NCBI GenBank assembly: GCA_020064725.1 | Contig: JAGTWJ010000008.1 | Location: 248,001-312,000 of the forward strand | DNA: 64,000 bases | Reading direction: 5' to 3' | Source of the DNA: Drechslerella dactyloides | Lineage: Eukaryota > Ascomycota > Orbiliomycetes > Orbiliales > Orbiliaceae | Shown: piece by piece, positions 1-12,343 of the stretch | Layout: every line of letters begins with the position of its first letter | Position numbering within the stretch: position 1 is the first letter of the stretch | The notes under the pieces: generated by a model | What the model was told of the DNA's origin: nothing | Databases searched by the model: none | Seen by the model: the letters and a program-made list of their open reading frames with translations, nothing else | Made by a program: the position numbers and the translations under genes

Positions 1-1
1 T

Positions 2-376
2 GCCGGCGGCGGGCGAACGGTCACTTCGGTCTGGGCGACGGTTGAGAAAGGGTGGGATGTAAAAGAAGTCGAATGGGTGCTAGGCTTCACGTTGCCGGAG
101 GCCTCGCTGTCGACAGCGGAGCTGATGCAGCAGACGGACACGGAGCGGGCGACGCAGCAGCGGATACTCGAGGATGCGAGGCATGCGGTTACTGCGACGA
201 CGACGGGGCTGCGGAAGCTGCGGGGTGCGGTTGAGGGGTGGAATCTGGGGGATTTCGAAATGTGGAAGTTTGTCACCGCGTTTGAGGAGCGGCGGCGGGC
301 GGAGCGGGATCGGTGGACGAAGCGGGAGGAAGGATTTGGTAAGGGCATTGAGGAGCGGAAAGGCAGCGGTAACTGA
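2..376 (+). CDS. 3' end of an unrecognised protein gene, cut by window edge
   Basis: An open frame runs from base 2 to a stop at 374-376 with no start codon upstream, so this is the C-terminal 124 residues of a gene beginning outside the window. The first visible residues are AGGGRTVTSVWATVEKGWD. The last 80 are strongly charged and probably helical (segments EDARHAV, FEERRRAERDRW and KREEGFGKGIEE), which suggests a coiled coil or amphipathic helix. I recognise no domain and assign no function. Alternative frames over the same bases are Arg/Gly/Ala-rich and look like shadows. Whether the piece is one exon or is preceded by an intron just outside cannot be told. Confidence 0.6.
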   Translation, partial: AGGGRTVTSVWATVEKGWDVKEVEWVLGFTLPEASLSTAELMQQTDTERATQQRILEDARHAVTATTTGLRKLRGAVEGWNLGDFEMWKFVTAFEERRRAERDRWTKREEGFGKGIEERKGSGN

Positions 377-2219
377 TGCCGCTGCTTGAAAATGCATGGC
401 ATATATTTCACACGGTTGGGTTGGGAATGTCGACCGGGTATTTAGGTATGATACGATACGATGGTAGGTGGGTACTGCATTTTGGGATATGCATGCATGC
501 GTGATGCATCTTTAGACACAAGTTGCCATTTGATATTGATTGATACTTTGCGCGTGGCGTTTCGAGTTGGGCTTTGCTGTGGGTTCTTTCTAAATATTTG
601 CTCCTTGTATGTAGTTGCATTGCGTTTGCGAATTCATTTACCTGCAAGGCTTTTCATTCGGTGCTGATATTGATTACGGTAGATATAAAATGAATTGTTG
701 GCATCTCAGAGCTGGGCAGTTAAACGACGGCGGCAAACCGTCGTGCATCTACAGATTTGGTCATAGAGAAGCTAGCTGTAGCACTCAATATATTGGTGAT
801 CTAAGGAAAGAATTCAACAAGCGTGGATTTGGTCCGTTTTCTACATCCAAAGAAAAGGCATGCAGTGGACGCTACGATCAATTGATCGATCGATCGATCG
901 TAGTCGTAAAAGTAATCGATATGATATCGGAGCGAGATAGAAAAGAACAAGGGCAAAGTTAATACTGCTGCCCAGAGCTGTCCTGCTCTATGCATAAGCA
1001 AATCCGGATCACAGCCTCGAAACTAGACCATCACAAGCAACGATGCACCAGCATGTTATATCGTTGAGAATTTCAGTATGAGCTTCCACGGAAGGCTGCT
1101 GTATCGATGATTTTTGTTCGTATCAACGATACAGACAATGCAATCGAGACTTGAGTACAATTGCATAGCAAGGCATCCAGGAGGCTGCAGGTGAGCAGGA
1201 CAGCAATATTATATGTTATGCATGGTTGGATGTGCACATCTTGGCCCGCTTCGTTCATGCATGCATGCATGGTGGCAACTCGAAGTCGGGCGGTAAGATC
1301 ACCTGACGAATCAAGTCCCTTGAGACGTGAAATTGAAAGATGACGCGGGGCAGGTTGGAACTCTGCGTATATATTGCCTTTCACACATCAATTGATCAAG
1401 AGATTTGGTGTCGTGCGCCGCCTTTAGATGATGATTTCCAAATCGTAGTCAATTCCGGCCCTGCAGGGGGAAAATATTGGCTGTTGGAAAGCACAGGAGC
1501 CTCTGATGATGATGAAACCCCTTTCAAGGCGATGTAATTTGACTTTGCAGTGGAACCTGCAATCTTTCAAGTCGGATTCAATCCCGATCTCAGTTGTCTA
1601 TTTGGTAACAAAAGAAGCATCTAGCAAAGATGCTCCATAGGGCGAAAATCCATTGGATGGACGCCACCGAGGAACGAAATTCAACGGCTGTTCATTGCAC
1701 TGCATTTGCCAGGAAGACATCGAGAGCTATAATTATGCATCTCGATTGTAGGAGCAAGGCTTGGGAACGAGAGCAATAGGGCAGCCAATGTTTGATTGGC
1801 TAATAGACGCAACGCCTGAGCTAATGGAAAATACACGTAATTGATTCGGGGTATATCAAAAACAAGAAGACACAACCGGAAAGGGACTGCAAAGATCAAG
1901 ATAAGGAAAGGCAAAAAAAACTGCTGAAAAGAGAGCCACACTGAAGCCCAGAATATTATAATAATATCAACTTGGAGGTGTAGTGGAGGATGAAGGGTTG
2001 CGATATTATAGCGAGAGGAAACCGTAGGAGTGTATTGTGCACGCTGTGCAACTGGTGATAATGAAGGCATCCACGATAGCTGGCTATACCGAGGATTTGA
2101 TAACTGCAACCAGACGACTGCACAAAGCCGCTGCTGCTCTCCGGGAATGTCCTGCAGATGCGAAGAAAAAGACAGACTATTCCAATACTGGAGGTCCGCG
2201 TCGTGAACACCGCAGGTGA
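377..2219. other. Intergenic, convergent 3' flanks
   Basis: No coding signal is convincing here. The stretch lies between two 3' ends (unknown gene on +, zf-HIT gene on -). It holds a GATC-rich run near 876-900 (tandem tcga/gatc units) and a run of alternating catg units near 1255-1271. Longer open frames such as 1681-2355 (-) have no recognisable domain and a biased, low-information composition. Confidence 0.6.
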
Positions 2220-2896
2220 TCACGACTCGTCTCCTTCCAGAATCGAGAGCACCATTCTGCTCCACTCCTCGATATCGACGTTTTCGTCTTTCCCTCCCTT
2301 CCGCATGGCCTGGATCTTGCGCAAGCCTCTGTTCATGCCTCGCTCCACGGTCCATTCCATGGGCTGGCGGTGGAAATGCCGGCGGTTGCCACGGCCTCTG
2401 CCGCCACGACGGTTGAACTGGGCATTTTGCTGGATCAGCCTCGCGTTCTCAGCCTCAAAGGCCATCTTTTGCGTGCAGTTGTAGATCTCCAGCAGCCTTG
2501 ACTTCAGGGCTACATTGTTCTGCATCGCGGCTATGAGGGGGGCTTGAGCAAGGAGGTCATCGAAGCCGGTCTTCTTGGCTTCCGTAGCGGGCTGCGGAGC
2601 GGATGTCGCGGAGGAGAGAGAAGTGTCCATGGATATGTTTGTCGTGACATCGCTCGCCGACGACTGCCCCATGCTCGCACCGGGGTCCGCCGCTGTCAAG
2701 GGCTGGGCTTCTTTTTCCTCGTCGTGCTTGTTCTTATGGGGCTTGTAGCACGCCAGACCGCAACTAGGAGAAGGTTTGTTAGAGTAGAACACGACGGACG
2801 GGAAAGAGGCACGTACTAAGGGGCCGAGCATGTCGGACATTTGTATTTCGCAGCTTCCGTCCCGCAGAACTTGCAGGGGCCAAGAGAGGGAGCCAT
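2220..2896 (-). CDS. HIT-type zinc finger protein (ZNHIT3/Hit1/Bcd1-like)
   Basis: Two exons, complement(2220..2763, 2817..2896), 207 aa. The intron (2764-2816) has GTACGT and CTAG borders and lies inside the zinc finger, joining CSAP to YCGLAC. The N-terminus is a zf-HIT finger: C8, C11, C20, C23, C28, C32, H36, H40. The rest is a low-complexity Ser/Thr region, a helical stretch (about 95-140), an RGG-like basic patch (RRGGRGRGNRR, about 148-158) and a helical tail. Proteins with an N-terminal zf-HIT of this size (Hit1/ZNHIT3, Bcd1/ZNHIT6) assist box C/D snoRNP assembly in the nucleus. That role is inferred from the domain; which paralog this is cannot be decided. The start ATG (2894-2896) sits directly before the finger, as in the family. 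It shares a 197-bp divergent promoter with COX11. Confidence 0.85.
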
Positions 2897-3093
2897 CGTC
2901 GGTGGTGTGTCGGCAGGTTTGTCGTGGTTGGACGCGTCGAAGTTGGATGATGTAAGTTGGAGACGACTGGCCGGTGGGCAAACGACATCGGCCGAATGCC
3001 TGGCTTGGCCGCCGGATTTTCCAACCTCCCTGCAACGCACCCGCCCGCCAACCTCAACCCACGCGATGAGGCGGTGACCGAGAACATCACGAG
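2897..3093. promoter_or_regulatory. Bidirectional promoter between zf-HIT gene and COX11
   Basis: The two start codons point away from each other and are only 197 bp apart, so both 5'UTRs and core promoters must fit here or overlap the neighbouring gene. The segment is GC-rich without an obvious TATA box. Coordinated expression is inferred from the geometry only. Confidence 0.5.
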
Positions 3094-4001
3094 ATGGTAC
3101 GAGCATTCCTCCCCGGCATGCAGGCAAGGGCCAGGCATGGCGTCTTGACAGAGTGGCTCGGCGTCCTCTATCGTCAGCCGTCAGGCTCTTGTCTGCGGCG
3201 CCAGCAATTGGCATCTCGGCCTCCACGGTTCTTCACGACAACATTACCTCGCCATCAGAAGTCCCCGCAGTACCCGGACTACAGCAAAGTCTATAAGAAA
3301 CGGAATGCGTCCATTTTGGTACTGTAATCGTCCTGAATTTTCGTTCAATCAGCTGGCTTTGCTAACAATCGGCTGCAGTACTACTCGATTTCCGTGCTCG
3401 TCGGTGTCATCGGGTTTTCCTACGCCGCCGTTCCCTTCTATCGCGCGATCTGCCAGAGAACCGGCTACGGCGGGACTCCAATCACCGACCAGACCCGCTT
3501 CACGCCGGACAAGCTGGTACCCGTCGACCCCCTTCTCCATCGTCGCCTGCGAGTAACCTTCAATGGCTCCGTTTCGGACGCCCTGCAGTGGAAATTTACC
3601 CCACAGCAGCGAGAAGTCAGGGTGCTCCCGGGCGAGACAGCATTGGCTTTCTACACAGCCACAAACAAGAGCAAGGAAGATATCGTTGGAGTCGCGACAT
3701 ATAGTGTCACACCAGCGCAGGTCGCGCCATATTTCAGCAAGATTCAGTGCTTCTGCTTTGAAGAACAGAAGCTCCTGAGCGGGGAGGCTGTCGACATGCC
3801 AGTGTTTTTCTTCATAGACCCCGAGTTTGTCAAGGATCCGCAGATGAAGGGTATCGATACCATCACGTTGAGCTATACATTTTTTAGTAAGACTCGCCGC
3901 GCTTTTTTCCATCTCAAGCTGCCAAGGCTAACTCCCTCTCTACAGAAGCACGATACGATGATAGCGGGAACCTAAAAATCGCACCAACGATGCAGAGATA
4001 G
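3094..4001 (+). CDS. COX11: Cox11, cytochrome c oxidase copper-assembly protein
   Basis: Three exons, join(3094..3318, 3379..3886, 3946..4001), 262 aa, with 60- and 59-nt introns. Cox11 (CtaG family) sits in the mitochondrial inner membrane and delivers copper to the CuB site of Cox1. The order seen is an Arg-rich presequence (1-60), a linker ending YKKRNASIL, one membrane span (about 76-96) running into VPFYRAICQRTGYGGT, then the immunoglobulin-like copper domain. The Cu-binding CFCF is at 199-202, followed by FEEQ and by VFFFIDPEF. Exon 3 adds a short polar tail (KARYDDSGN...). An in-frame ATG at 3118 is an alternative start; both keep a presequence. Length and motifs match the family, and no defect is seen. 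Confidence 0.95.
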
Positions 4002-5721
4002 ACAATAATAATCTAAAAGATCGTGCTCTTAGTCAATTGCTTTCAAACCTTTGGTAAGTAGTATATTTTGTATATAATCCAACTCACTGCTCTTAGCTAG
4101 CAGAGCCGCGCCTATCACACTTTGTACCACAATACGCGCATGCGCTCGATTTTACTTTGGTAATATTAAAGTCCCTCTTCGGCTCAACCTTGACCATATC
4201 GTCAGTCAACCCGTCAGTAGACCCGTAGCTGATCATTCCAGTCTAAATAACTGAGCATTCATTACCTTTCGATTGTAGCTAAGCGAGGTCGCGTCTCCGG
4301 ATGACATGACGCTTCGTTTCGCAATATTGCAGCCTCGTCACCACCAGCAAGGGCTATCCGTCGCTTGCCTATAGGCCTACATTATATTATAGCTATTCAT
4401 ACTACTCAGGCTTGAAACTCGGTAGTTTGGTAGTCGATACTGGCGCGCGTATATAAGCCTTCCCCGGATATGATTTTCGATCCACTTAAGCTTCTGGAAA
4501 TGCCATGCGGAGCAGAGCAATGAAACATCGACAGGGCCACGAAAACCCTGGGGGCTTGAAAATCGGCAATATGTATCCATGGATACGCTACTGCGATGCC
4601 ATTCCCGCTTCAGAGGACCAGCATGGAGCGAACGGCAGATGGGAATACGAGATAAGGGCTATTCCATGAACGGCTGCAATGAATCTTACGAATGTAGATG
4701 TGTATACGTATCTGTATGTTGACGATCCTTCTTAGTCTTGATATATGAATATTATCACACTGAGCTAGGCCGACTAGCGATAGCCACGCAATCGTTAATC
4801 TATATATAGGCGTAACGTTGCCTGCCCGCGTATCAATTGTCTCGCCACTGCTACTTTCATTCTTCATATTTAACATCGTGCAAGCAGCTTTATATAGAAT
4901 TGATCATTACACGTATATTAATTTGCATAGAGCGAAACCTGAGCTTATGCATATATGTGCACTGACAAAGCCTGGAAATCATTAAGACCTGAGGTCGGCA
5001 GAAAAATTAAATATACTATACATGGTAATATGAAATATTTTGTTTTCTTAGCTAAATTGATGACAGAAATCTCCAAAAGCTAAACCAGAATGTTCAAAAT
5101 ACAGAAATCCAACTGTGGGGAAATGGATCTTGCATGATCTTCATGATATCGACAACCGAATGTGTGTATATACCTATATCCAACTCCCACCAAGAGACAA
5201 AAGAGAGCAATGAAGGGCGATGAAAAAGAAAGAAGAAAAAAAAAAGAAAAAAAAACGTTATGTTACACATATACACTTGACGGTCATGCAAACGCCAGAC
5301 AGCACCCTCCAGAAAAACTCAGTGAAAGAACTATAGGAACAAAGGTCGCAGGGCAATCGCAAGAAATGTCGGTCGCGCAAGCCAAACCCACAAAGTTTAT
5401 GAGGGGGTTTGGATTATGAGACCGGAAAGCGTCATAAAAAATGCTATTGTTCACAGCGGGAGTGGTTTTTGGCTCATGATCAACGACAGAAAGTACAAGT
5501 CACATACTCGCCTTTGATGCTAGTCCAGGAGCAAGATGAGCGCTGGATCACCAAAATGAGTGCAGTGCTCCGATGCGGGATCGGACCCTGTTTTCGTATA
5601 ACAAGCTCGACACCAACAAGGCCTAGCAACGGCCGCAATGATTGTCTTGTAAATCGGGGTTTCGCGCCATGCGGTCGTTTTGAGAGACAGCTGGGTATAC
5701 CCACAATCGATACGTATCCGA
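4002..5721. other. AT-rich intergenic, convergent 3' flanks
   Basis: This AT-rich stretch lies between the 3' ends of COX11 (+) and the SIF2-like gene (-). It contains poly-purine runs (A/G-rich tract about 5220-5260). No ORF shows a domain or splice-supported continuity. I see no RNA gene. Confidence 0.6.
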
Positions 5722-8702
5722 CTACCGGCTCTTCTTCGCCGCTGCCTCCTCCAACAGTGTCTTCCAGTCTATTATCGCGCACTAATGACATCCCATGTTA
5801 ATATCCAATCTGCCCGGGCCGAGATAAAGAATAGAAATGACAATTAGAGAGGTGCTGACAAACCTTCTGATCTCTTACTGCGACGGCTAGCCTGCTGCCG
5901 GTCTTATCCCAACTCAGATCCTCCATAGTGCTCTGCGTTGAGAGACCGTCGTCGCCCTGCTTCGCGTCATATATCCCCGCCAACTGGCCGGTCTCAGTAC
6001 GCCAGATCATAACCAGCAGACTTTGAGCGCCAGCGGCCAAGTATCTCCCATCGGCCGTGAATGATAATGCATTGACTGGTGATTGCATGTTGAGGACGTG
6101 TAGACATATTCTACTCTCGATGTTCCATATGCGAACGTTGCCGTCTGCCGATGAGGAACCCAGGAGGGATTCCGAAGAACTGCTGCCGTGTGATAGCTGC
6201 AGCGACGATATTTCATTTTGATGGCCTTCTAGAACGCCTACAGGCTTCTGCTGAGTCGTTTTCCACAGCTAGCAACAGAGGTGAACAATTAGCGTAACGT
6301 TGTGTGATATTGTATCTGACGAGGAACTTACGAGAATCTTTCCTTCTTCGCCACCTGTTGCGAACATTCCATGACCGCTACTCCAAACCACGCTGTTAAC
6401 GTGCTTGTGAGCATCATGGCCTTCGTACCTCGCAACAGATTCTAGGTGCGATCCTTTCTCCTGCGGTAATGACAGGTCGAATTTCTCCACCGCGCCGCTG
6501 TCGCCGACAATGATGATTGTCGTCTCGTCAATCCAATCTGCGTCGTGGGGTGTAGTCTTTTCCGAAGCTGTATTCCCTTTCGCTAGCTCGCATAATCTCT
6601 TCAGTTTACCCACCGCCACATCCCATACGTTGACCTTACTATGGCCATCAACGCTGAGGAGCAGATTATGCTTTGTCGGGTGGAATTTGAGGCTGAGTAT
6701 TGGCGCGCGATGCACTGATAGCGAATGTAGTGACCGACCATTCGAATCCCATATCTTGATCAGACCATCCCAGGAGGATGTCGCGAGGTACTCGCCGTTA
6801 TCGCTCCATACAATCGTCGACATTTCCTCCCCGGGTTGTTGGGATAGATTTGTATCTTTGGAAATCTGAGAGGGTGCAGACAGGTTGTCATTCAAGTCGA
6901 GTAGGTGACAGTTTGCATAAGAAACAGCGAGGAGGTTGTTTTCCCCTGGGTTGAATTTGCAATTCCTTGCGGACGAGTCCAGCGAAGTGTCTTGAGGCGA
7001 GATCTGGTAGACTCCAGAGGATTCGTGATCCAGCTGTATGTACTCATCGGCCTGGACTCCTACACTGCTTCCAATTGTTGCCCGTACCTCTTCGGATGTC
7101 GTGTCGGGCAGGCCAATCCCATCGATAACCATGGCATTCTCGTCCGGGGCGGTGACCGTTTTCGCCCTCTTGGAGCGCTGATTAAGCGCTCCGTTAAGCT
7201 CGGATGCGGTCGCAACGGCAAGCTCATGGCTTCTCTTTATGGGAGTGACCGTACCATTTGGCTGAGGTGGCTCACGCAGCGATTCTGGCTTTTGCACCTC
7301 CGACTCGCTGATCGTACCATTTGTATCATCGTAGGGTGGTGGTGTCTGCGCCATTTCGATGTCTCCTTGGGCATCTTGCGCGGCTATTTCTTCGGGAGGC
7401 GGCACGGGGGATGGCTCTTCTGTTTTGCTCGACGGCCCGAAGAAAGCAAATGTTTTGGCGGACCCTGTCGACCCATTCTGTGTAGATCCTTTAGCACTCC
7501 TGTCCTGGTTGTGGAGACTGCGTGGGTGGCGATATCTGGGTCGTACCTCGTATATCGACGCCTCGAGGGCTAGATACTGTAAGCCCTTTTGTATTATGTT
7601 TATTAAAGCGCCAGGCTTTACCCAAGTTTTGAATTTCTCTTCAAGCTGCTGTGCCCGACAATCATCCTGGAACGAGAATGTCGACTTTTCGAACCCTGGA
7701 GAAGAAGCGCCATGGTATCGTCAGCAAGAGAAAAGTCCAAGAAGAACAAACACATGTATATGCATCTCGACGCGGACAAAACAGCGAGCCCATGGGTCTG
7801 GAAATAAGACACGAGAGCCGCAGCAGCCGCCCGAGAGATCCATCGCCCCAGATCTGATAGGACCTGTCCGAAGAGAAAGCGACAGGAGGGACAACTCGGG
7901 TCTGTACCTGATTCCTGCAGATAGCTGTCGGGCACATGACGTTAGCATGGGTGCGCTTTTCTGAGTCGGGCAACAGGGCAGGGCAAACGGGAACAAGGTT
8001 TCGCCGCAGAGCAAAGACAGCGGAGGTGAGCATGTCCAGCCGGGTCCAACAGGGCCAAGCCAGAATCTCATGCATGCGGCGGACAAACAAAACAGAACAA
8101 ATTTCAAGAAAAATAAGCAAAAAAACGGCGCCAGGGTCCCACTCAAATCGAATGAAAATTGGCGCCGGTGCAGTTGCAGCAGCAGGAGCAGGAGCCGAAA
8201 GCAAAGGCGGTCGACGCACACAAAGCGAGAAAGGACGACGCAGCGGAGGCCGCGGTGTTTTGCTTTCTCTGCGTGGGACTCGCTCGTCTGCACATGAGAT
8301 ACGAGATGATGATGATGATGATGATGATGATTCCCAAGGGCTGCGGCAGCGTGTTTTCCGGCGCCTTCCTCGCGAGTCCAGAGCTGGCGGGCCCCCCATG
8401 AGGCGAGGCTCGCCGCTGGGTGCGGGATTTCGGAGTTGGCGATCTGGCTGCTGTCAAAGCCCCCGAAGCCAATGTGGAATTTCCTGCATTCCGGATATCT
8501 TTGGCGACCACCCACCACCCACCTCGAAACCCTTATATGCAATTTCGAGCGGTCCGCACACGGGATCGATCGAGTTGCGCGAAGGACAAACGACTGCTGC
8601 ATAACTGCCGGGGTGCGAAGGGTTGCGAAAGATGCTGGGAACGTTGATGACTTACCGCCAGACTAGATAGTTGACCTGCTCCGAGGTCAGCGGGGCCGAC
8701 AT
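5722..8702 (-). CDS. SIF2: TBL1/Sif2-type LisH-WD40 co-repressor protein
   Basis: Five exons, complement(5722..5781, 5864..6268, 6332..7695, 7908..7924, 8656..8702), 630 aa. Exon 1 codes for MSAPLTSEQVNYLVWR, a 17-nt micro-exon for YLQES, and exon 3 continues GFEKSTFSF. Together they form a LisH motif (about 6-32), followed by INIIQKGLQYLALEA as in TBL1. Then comes a long Pro/Ser-rich linker with a basic patch (RSKRAKTV) and WD40 repeats, e.g. TSSWDGLIKIWD, SVDGHSKVNVWD, SSADGNVRIWN. The last 20-codon exon ends IIDWKTLLEEAAAKKSR. Sif2/TBL1 scaffolds the Set3C/SMRT-NCoR histone deacetylase complexes in the nucleus; that role is inferred from the family. Intron 1 is unusually long (731 nt). An alternative acceptor before the last exon would end the protein three codons later (IGY stop); the chosen one has a better branch site (attaac). 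Confidence 0.9.
8305..8331. repeat. (GAT)9 microsatellite in SIF2-like intron 1
   Basis: Nine uninterrupted GAT units lie inside the long first intron of the SIF2-like gene. On the other strand they read ATC and give poly-His/Ile in shadow frames. Confidence 0.9.
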
Positions 8703-11700
8703 GGTTTTCTTGTACGCCGTGAAGAAAAGTCGTGAGGAGGTCTGAAACAGCCCAGTCCCCAGAGGCTACTTCCGAGCGAGACGCGATAACTCAGTGTTGA
8801 TTGTCGGGAACCGCGAAATCCCTGATGCGGCCTGGTCGGTGCTGGTCGGCGGGAGGCGGCTGTCGTGCGTGTCGGCGGAATTGGCGACGGCGACGGATGG
8901 AGACGGGCGGTCGAGATCGGTTGATAATGATAGGTGTGATATGAATCTGCGATCCTGCCGATGTTGGCGATGGGAAATGGAAATAGTGTAAAAAAAGCAG
9001 TCGTTGGCTCAAGCCCAAACGTCGCAGGGAATAATATGCAAAAGATCCGCCCCCAAGGCAAAAAGGTTTGTCAGGCTGTCCGGATTTGTGAGGGTGGCAC
9101 CAGGAACACAATTTCTCCTAAAGGTCGCTTCGCACACCAGTGCACCCCACCCGTCCTGATGCCGGTGCCAGTGCAAGCACGGCGGCGAGATGAATCTTTA
9201 AAACGAGTGTTATTACTCGAACACGCCTGCGCCGTGGGCGACCAGCCTGCCGACTCCGACTCGGGGTCGCTCGAAGGGCAATGCGGAAGGGGCCCTCTGG
9301 AATGCACGAGAGGGAGGAGGCAGAGGTCGCGATCAGATTCCCTGGAATTCTCGATAAAAAAGGACCTCGCTTCGAGAACGGCTGCAATGTGACCCGAACG
9401 CCCCTGCTCCCTTTAGGCCCTTAGTTCCTGATGCGGTTGGAGAGCGTCGTGTGGGATCCGCCGGTGTCAAGAGCGAACAAAGTACACCCAAGATTGGAGA
9501 TAATTAAGCACTTATATCTTGGTCGACGCCCGTGGGCAAGGATAGAATGGCGGAACGATCGAGATGCAACAAGTGAGAAGATGAAGAAGAAGAAAGGAAA
9601 GAAGGGAAGGGAAGGGACGTGGTATTCGAGGGAAGGTCAGACCAGGTGCAGGGTATCAGAAACGGGAGTAGTTGGCAGCACCTGGGAACTCTGAACTCTG
9701 CTTCGGAGTGGTGGGAGTGAATTGGAGGAAGAGAGAGACGACGGAGGGCCGAGATTAGTAGTCGTGCATGCGCGAGCGAGTACGAAGTACTGCCTCCAAG
9801 AAATGTACCGCAGCAGTACCTGTCTCCGGACCTGTACCAGTGCCTGCGCCTGCCTGCTGCCTGTATGTATGTACCCCGGCTTGGGCCTCTCTCCGTCTGC
9901 TGTCTTTAAGCGGGAGACCGTTGGGAGAGCATGAAACGCTATCGAAAGCAGCGGACAAGAAAAGTGCCCTTTTTAGTGTGGGACTGGGCGGGCGCCGGCC
10001 TGCAAGTCTGGCGATTTCGAGATGTGCCGCGAGAAAAAGTAAACAAAATGGCCCGTTTCCGCCGCAGATTCCTTCGCCCTTGGCTGGATCGTCTGCGGGC
10101 CTTCGTCTGGGCTCGTGGGCGACGAATCGTGAACCTTTGTTTGGCTGCTGTCAAGGTACTCGCAGGCGGACGACGAGCAGGTACCGCAGGCGCTGGCCGC
10201 AAGTACTCCGTTCCACTGGCCCGTTTGGGGGTTTGATCGGACAGGCGTGAGGCGACAGCGACTGGCTGGCTGGCTCTTGCCTGGACAGCTAGTGCAAGGC
10301 ACCCCTCCCGAAATCTCGAATCGTCGTCGAAGGAACGTGCGAGGGGGGAAAAAGCAAACCAGTTGGATTGGTTTGAAGGTTGGCAGACAGGCCAGAAAGC
10401 CTCTCACCAGGTGGCAGTTCAGGACGTATGTACGATCCCGCCGCCGTTGGAGCAGAACCTGACGACCGCCTGTTGGACGTCGAAGCCGGGGACCGCAGTT
10501 GTGTTTGTCTGTGCGAGGACACGGCGAGGACACGGCGCGATGCACAAGGACTGTCGCAATGGACGGGCGTTTTAAATCCGCGTCCTGCTCGAGAGGACGA
10601 AGAAGGGAAGCACGGTGCACGGGGCGTTTGATAACCTCAGCACAACGATGGCGCCAATTTCAGAGCGTGGTCGCGAGCCAAGCTAAGGCGGCGAGGACAC
10701 GACAAAAGGCTGGACAGAAGGACGGCTTGTGGTCAATGACGCGATGGCGTGGTTCGTGGAGAGAGCTGGGGTGATGACGATGACGATGACGGTGAGAGAC
10801 CGAGAGAGAGCTCGGTCTGGCGGTTGTTGTTGTCGAAAGCGAATGGCGTCGAAGTCGGGCCTGCGAAACGGGCCATTGCCCAAAGGACGCTGCGCCAACT
10901 CTGGCCGCTCGCTCGACTCGCCTCGTCCACAACCGCCACCGCCAGACTCGAGGACAATGCCCGGCGGACTCGATCTAAAGCTATACACGATGCTGCTATA
11001 CCCTTCACGATCACGCCAGGAAGGCAGGCCGGCTGATAAATGTACATGTACGATCTCCCCTAACTCGATTCCCGAAGCTACGCGAGTCGAGTCTCCACCC
11101 GATCGGCCTCTTCGATATCGATGTCCTGCGACCTCTGGATCCAGTGACGATGCTGAACAGCCTTCGATAGCACCGTCCACGGTTCCTGCCAGGCGGCTGA
11201 CTTGCTGTGCCATGGACGCGATATTACGAGCACACTAACCGTCCCATGCTGTGCATCCGCTGCTCCTGCGGCAGATTGCGTGTGGATGGTGCACCGGTTT
11301 GCCGAGGACACGGCCTCGCTTTTGGCTCGATTCGTTTCGGAGCCTGGGGATGGATGGTCTGGGATAACGCCTGGCAACGGATTCTAACAGCTCGAGATCT
11401 GAGCCAACAATCGCGGTATCGCGATGCTGCTGCGCGTGCGTGCATGCATATATATCTCAGGCTGCGCTTGCCGGACGATTCAGACGACATGCATGATACA
11501 GGCCGGGCCACCGGAGCAGCACGAGCAGGAAGGACTGTCCCCTTGTGCACAAATCGGCCAGCTGTCAGAAGCCCTGTGACGCTATCTCCGACAGCCACGG
11601 TCGCGAGCCACTGGACGGACCGTTTGGAAGCTTACGGATACTGGAACCTCAAAGACCCATACGCATTCTGGCCAAATGTCTCCTCCACAGCTGCTGACAG

Positions 11701-12012
11701 AGAGAGCTGCAGGAGGAGCCCGATGCCGGCGACCAGTTTTCCTGCTCCAGAGCCCTCAGAAGACCAGTGTGTCCGCATGCTCCAGACGAGCCAAGCTCAT
11801 CCAATACCTTTCCCGGCTAGTCCTCGCTGTGACAGGCCAGCGAACCATGTCCCAGAGCTAAGGGTGGGAACTCCAGCAGCATGCCATGCCGTCTGGCGGG
11901 TAAGGTTCCACCGCAGACGGCCCCCCAACTGGGACCACGGCGGAGGAAGACCGTCGAGGGCGCCGCTTGAGACTGCGACGAGGAGAGACAGCAAGAGCCC
12001 GATGAGGTGCTA

Positions 12013-12019
12013 TGACTCA
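12013..12019 (+). promoter_or_regulatory. Gcn4/CpcA-type site TGACTCA upstream of homocitrate synthase
   Basis: A perfect palindromic TGACTCA lies 171 bp before the TATA box and about 550 bp before the start codon of the lysine-pathway gene. This heptamer is the known binding site of the bZIP regulator Gcn4/CPC1/CpcA, which activates amino-acid biosynthesis genes under starvation. Function here is inferred from motif plus gene context. Confidence 0.55.
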
Positions 12020-12189
12020 ATTTCATTTGCCAATGGCTCTCGCTTTGTTCCCCAGATCTTCCGCAGTTTGTTCCATGCATGCAGCAGGCCAGACCGAGGC
12101 AAGCTAGGGGCAGAAAAATATTCAGCAGCGGGGACCGAGTTCGCAACAGGTTGGAGGAGCAAAAGATTTTTTTTCGATTCTGCGGGCAG

Positions 12190-12195
12190 TATAAA
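12190..12195 (+). promoter_or_regulatory. TATA box of homocitrate synthase gene
   Basis: TATAAA in the context gcagTATAAAtgggg, followed 20-40 bp later by a pyrimidine-rich CT stretch typical of fungal transcription start regions. It fits the proposed leader exon that precedes the 5'UTR intron. Confidence 0.6.
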
Positions 12196-12343
12196 TGGGG
12201 CCGATAAGCTGCCACCTTTCTCTCTCTTGATCTCCTGTTACTCTCCAGCGAAGAAAAAAGCATCTCCATTTCCAATCGTATTCTCTTGTTTGCCTTGCTG
12301 TGATACCCATAAATCGTTGGTCGTGATACTATTGGCGTTCCCG

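Noticed and set aside
7721..8602. 293-codon open frame on the - strand
   Set aside because: It lies over the long first intron and micro-exon of the SIF2-like gene in another frame; poly-His comes from the (GAT)9 repeat.
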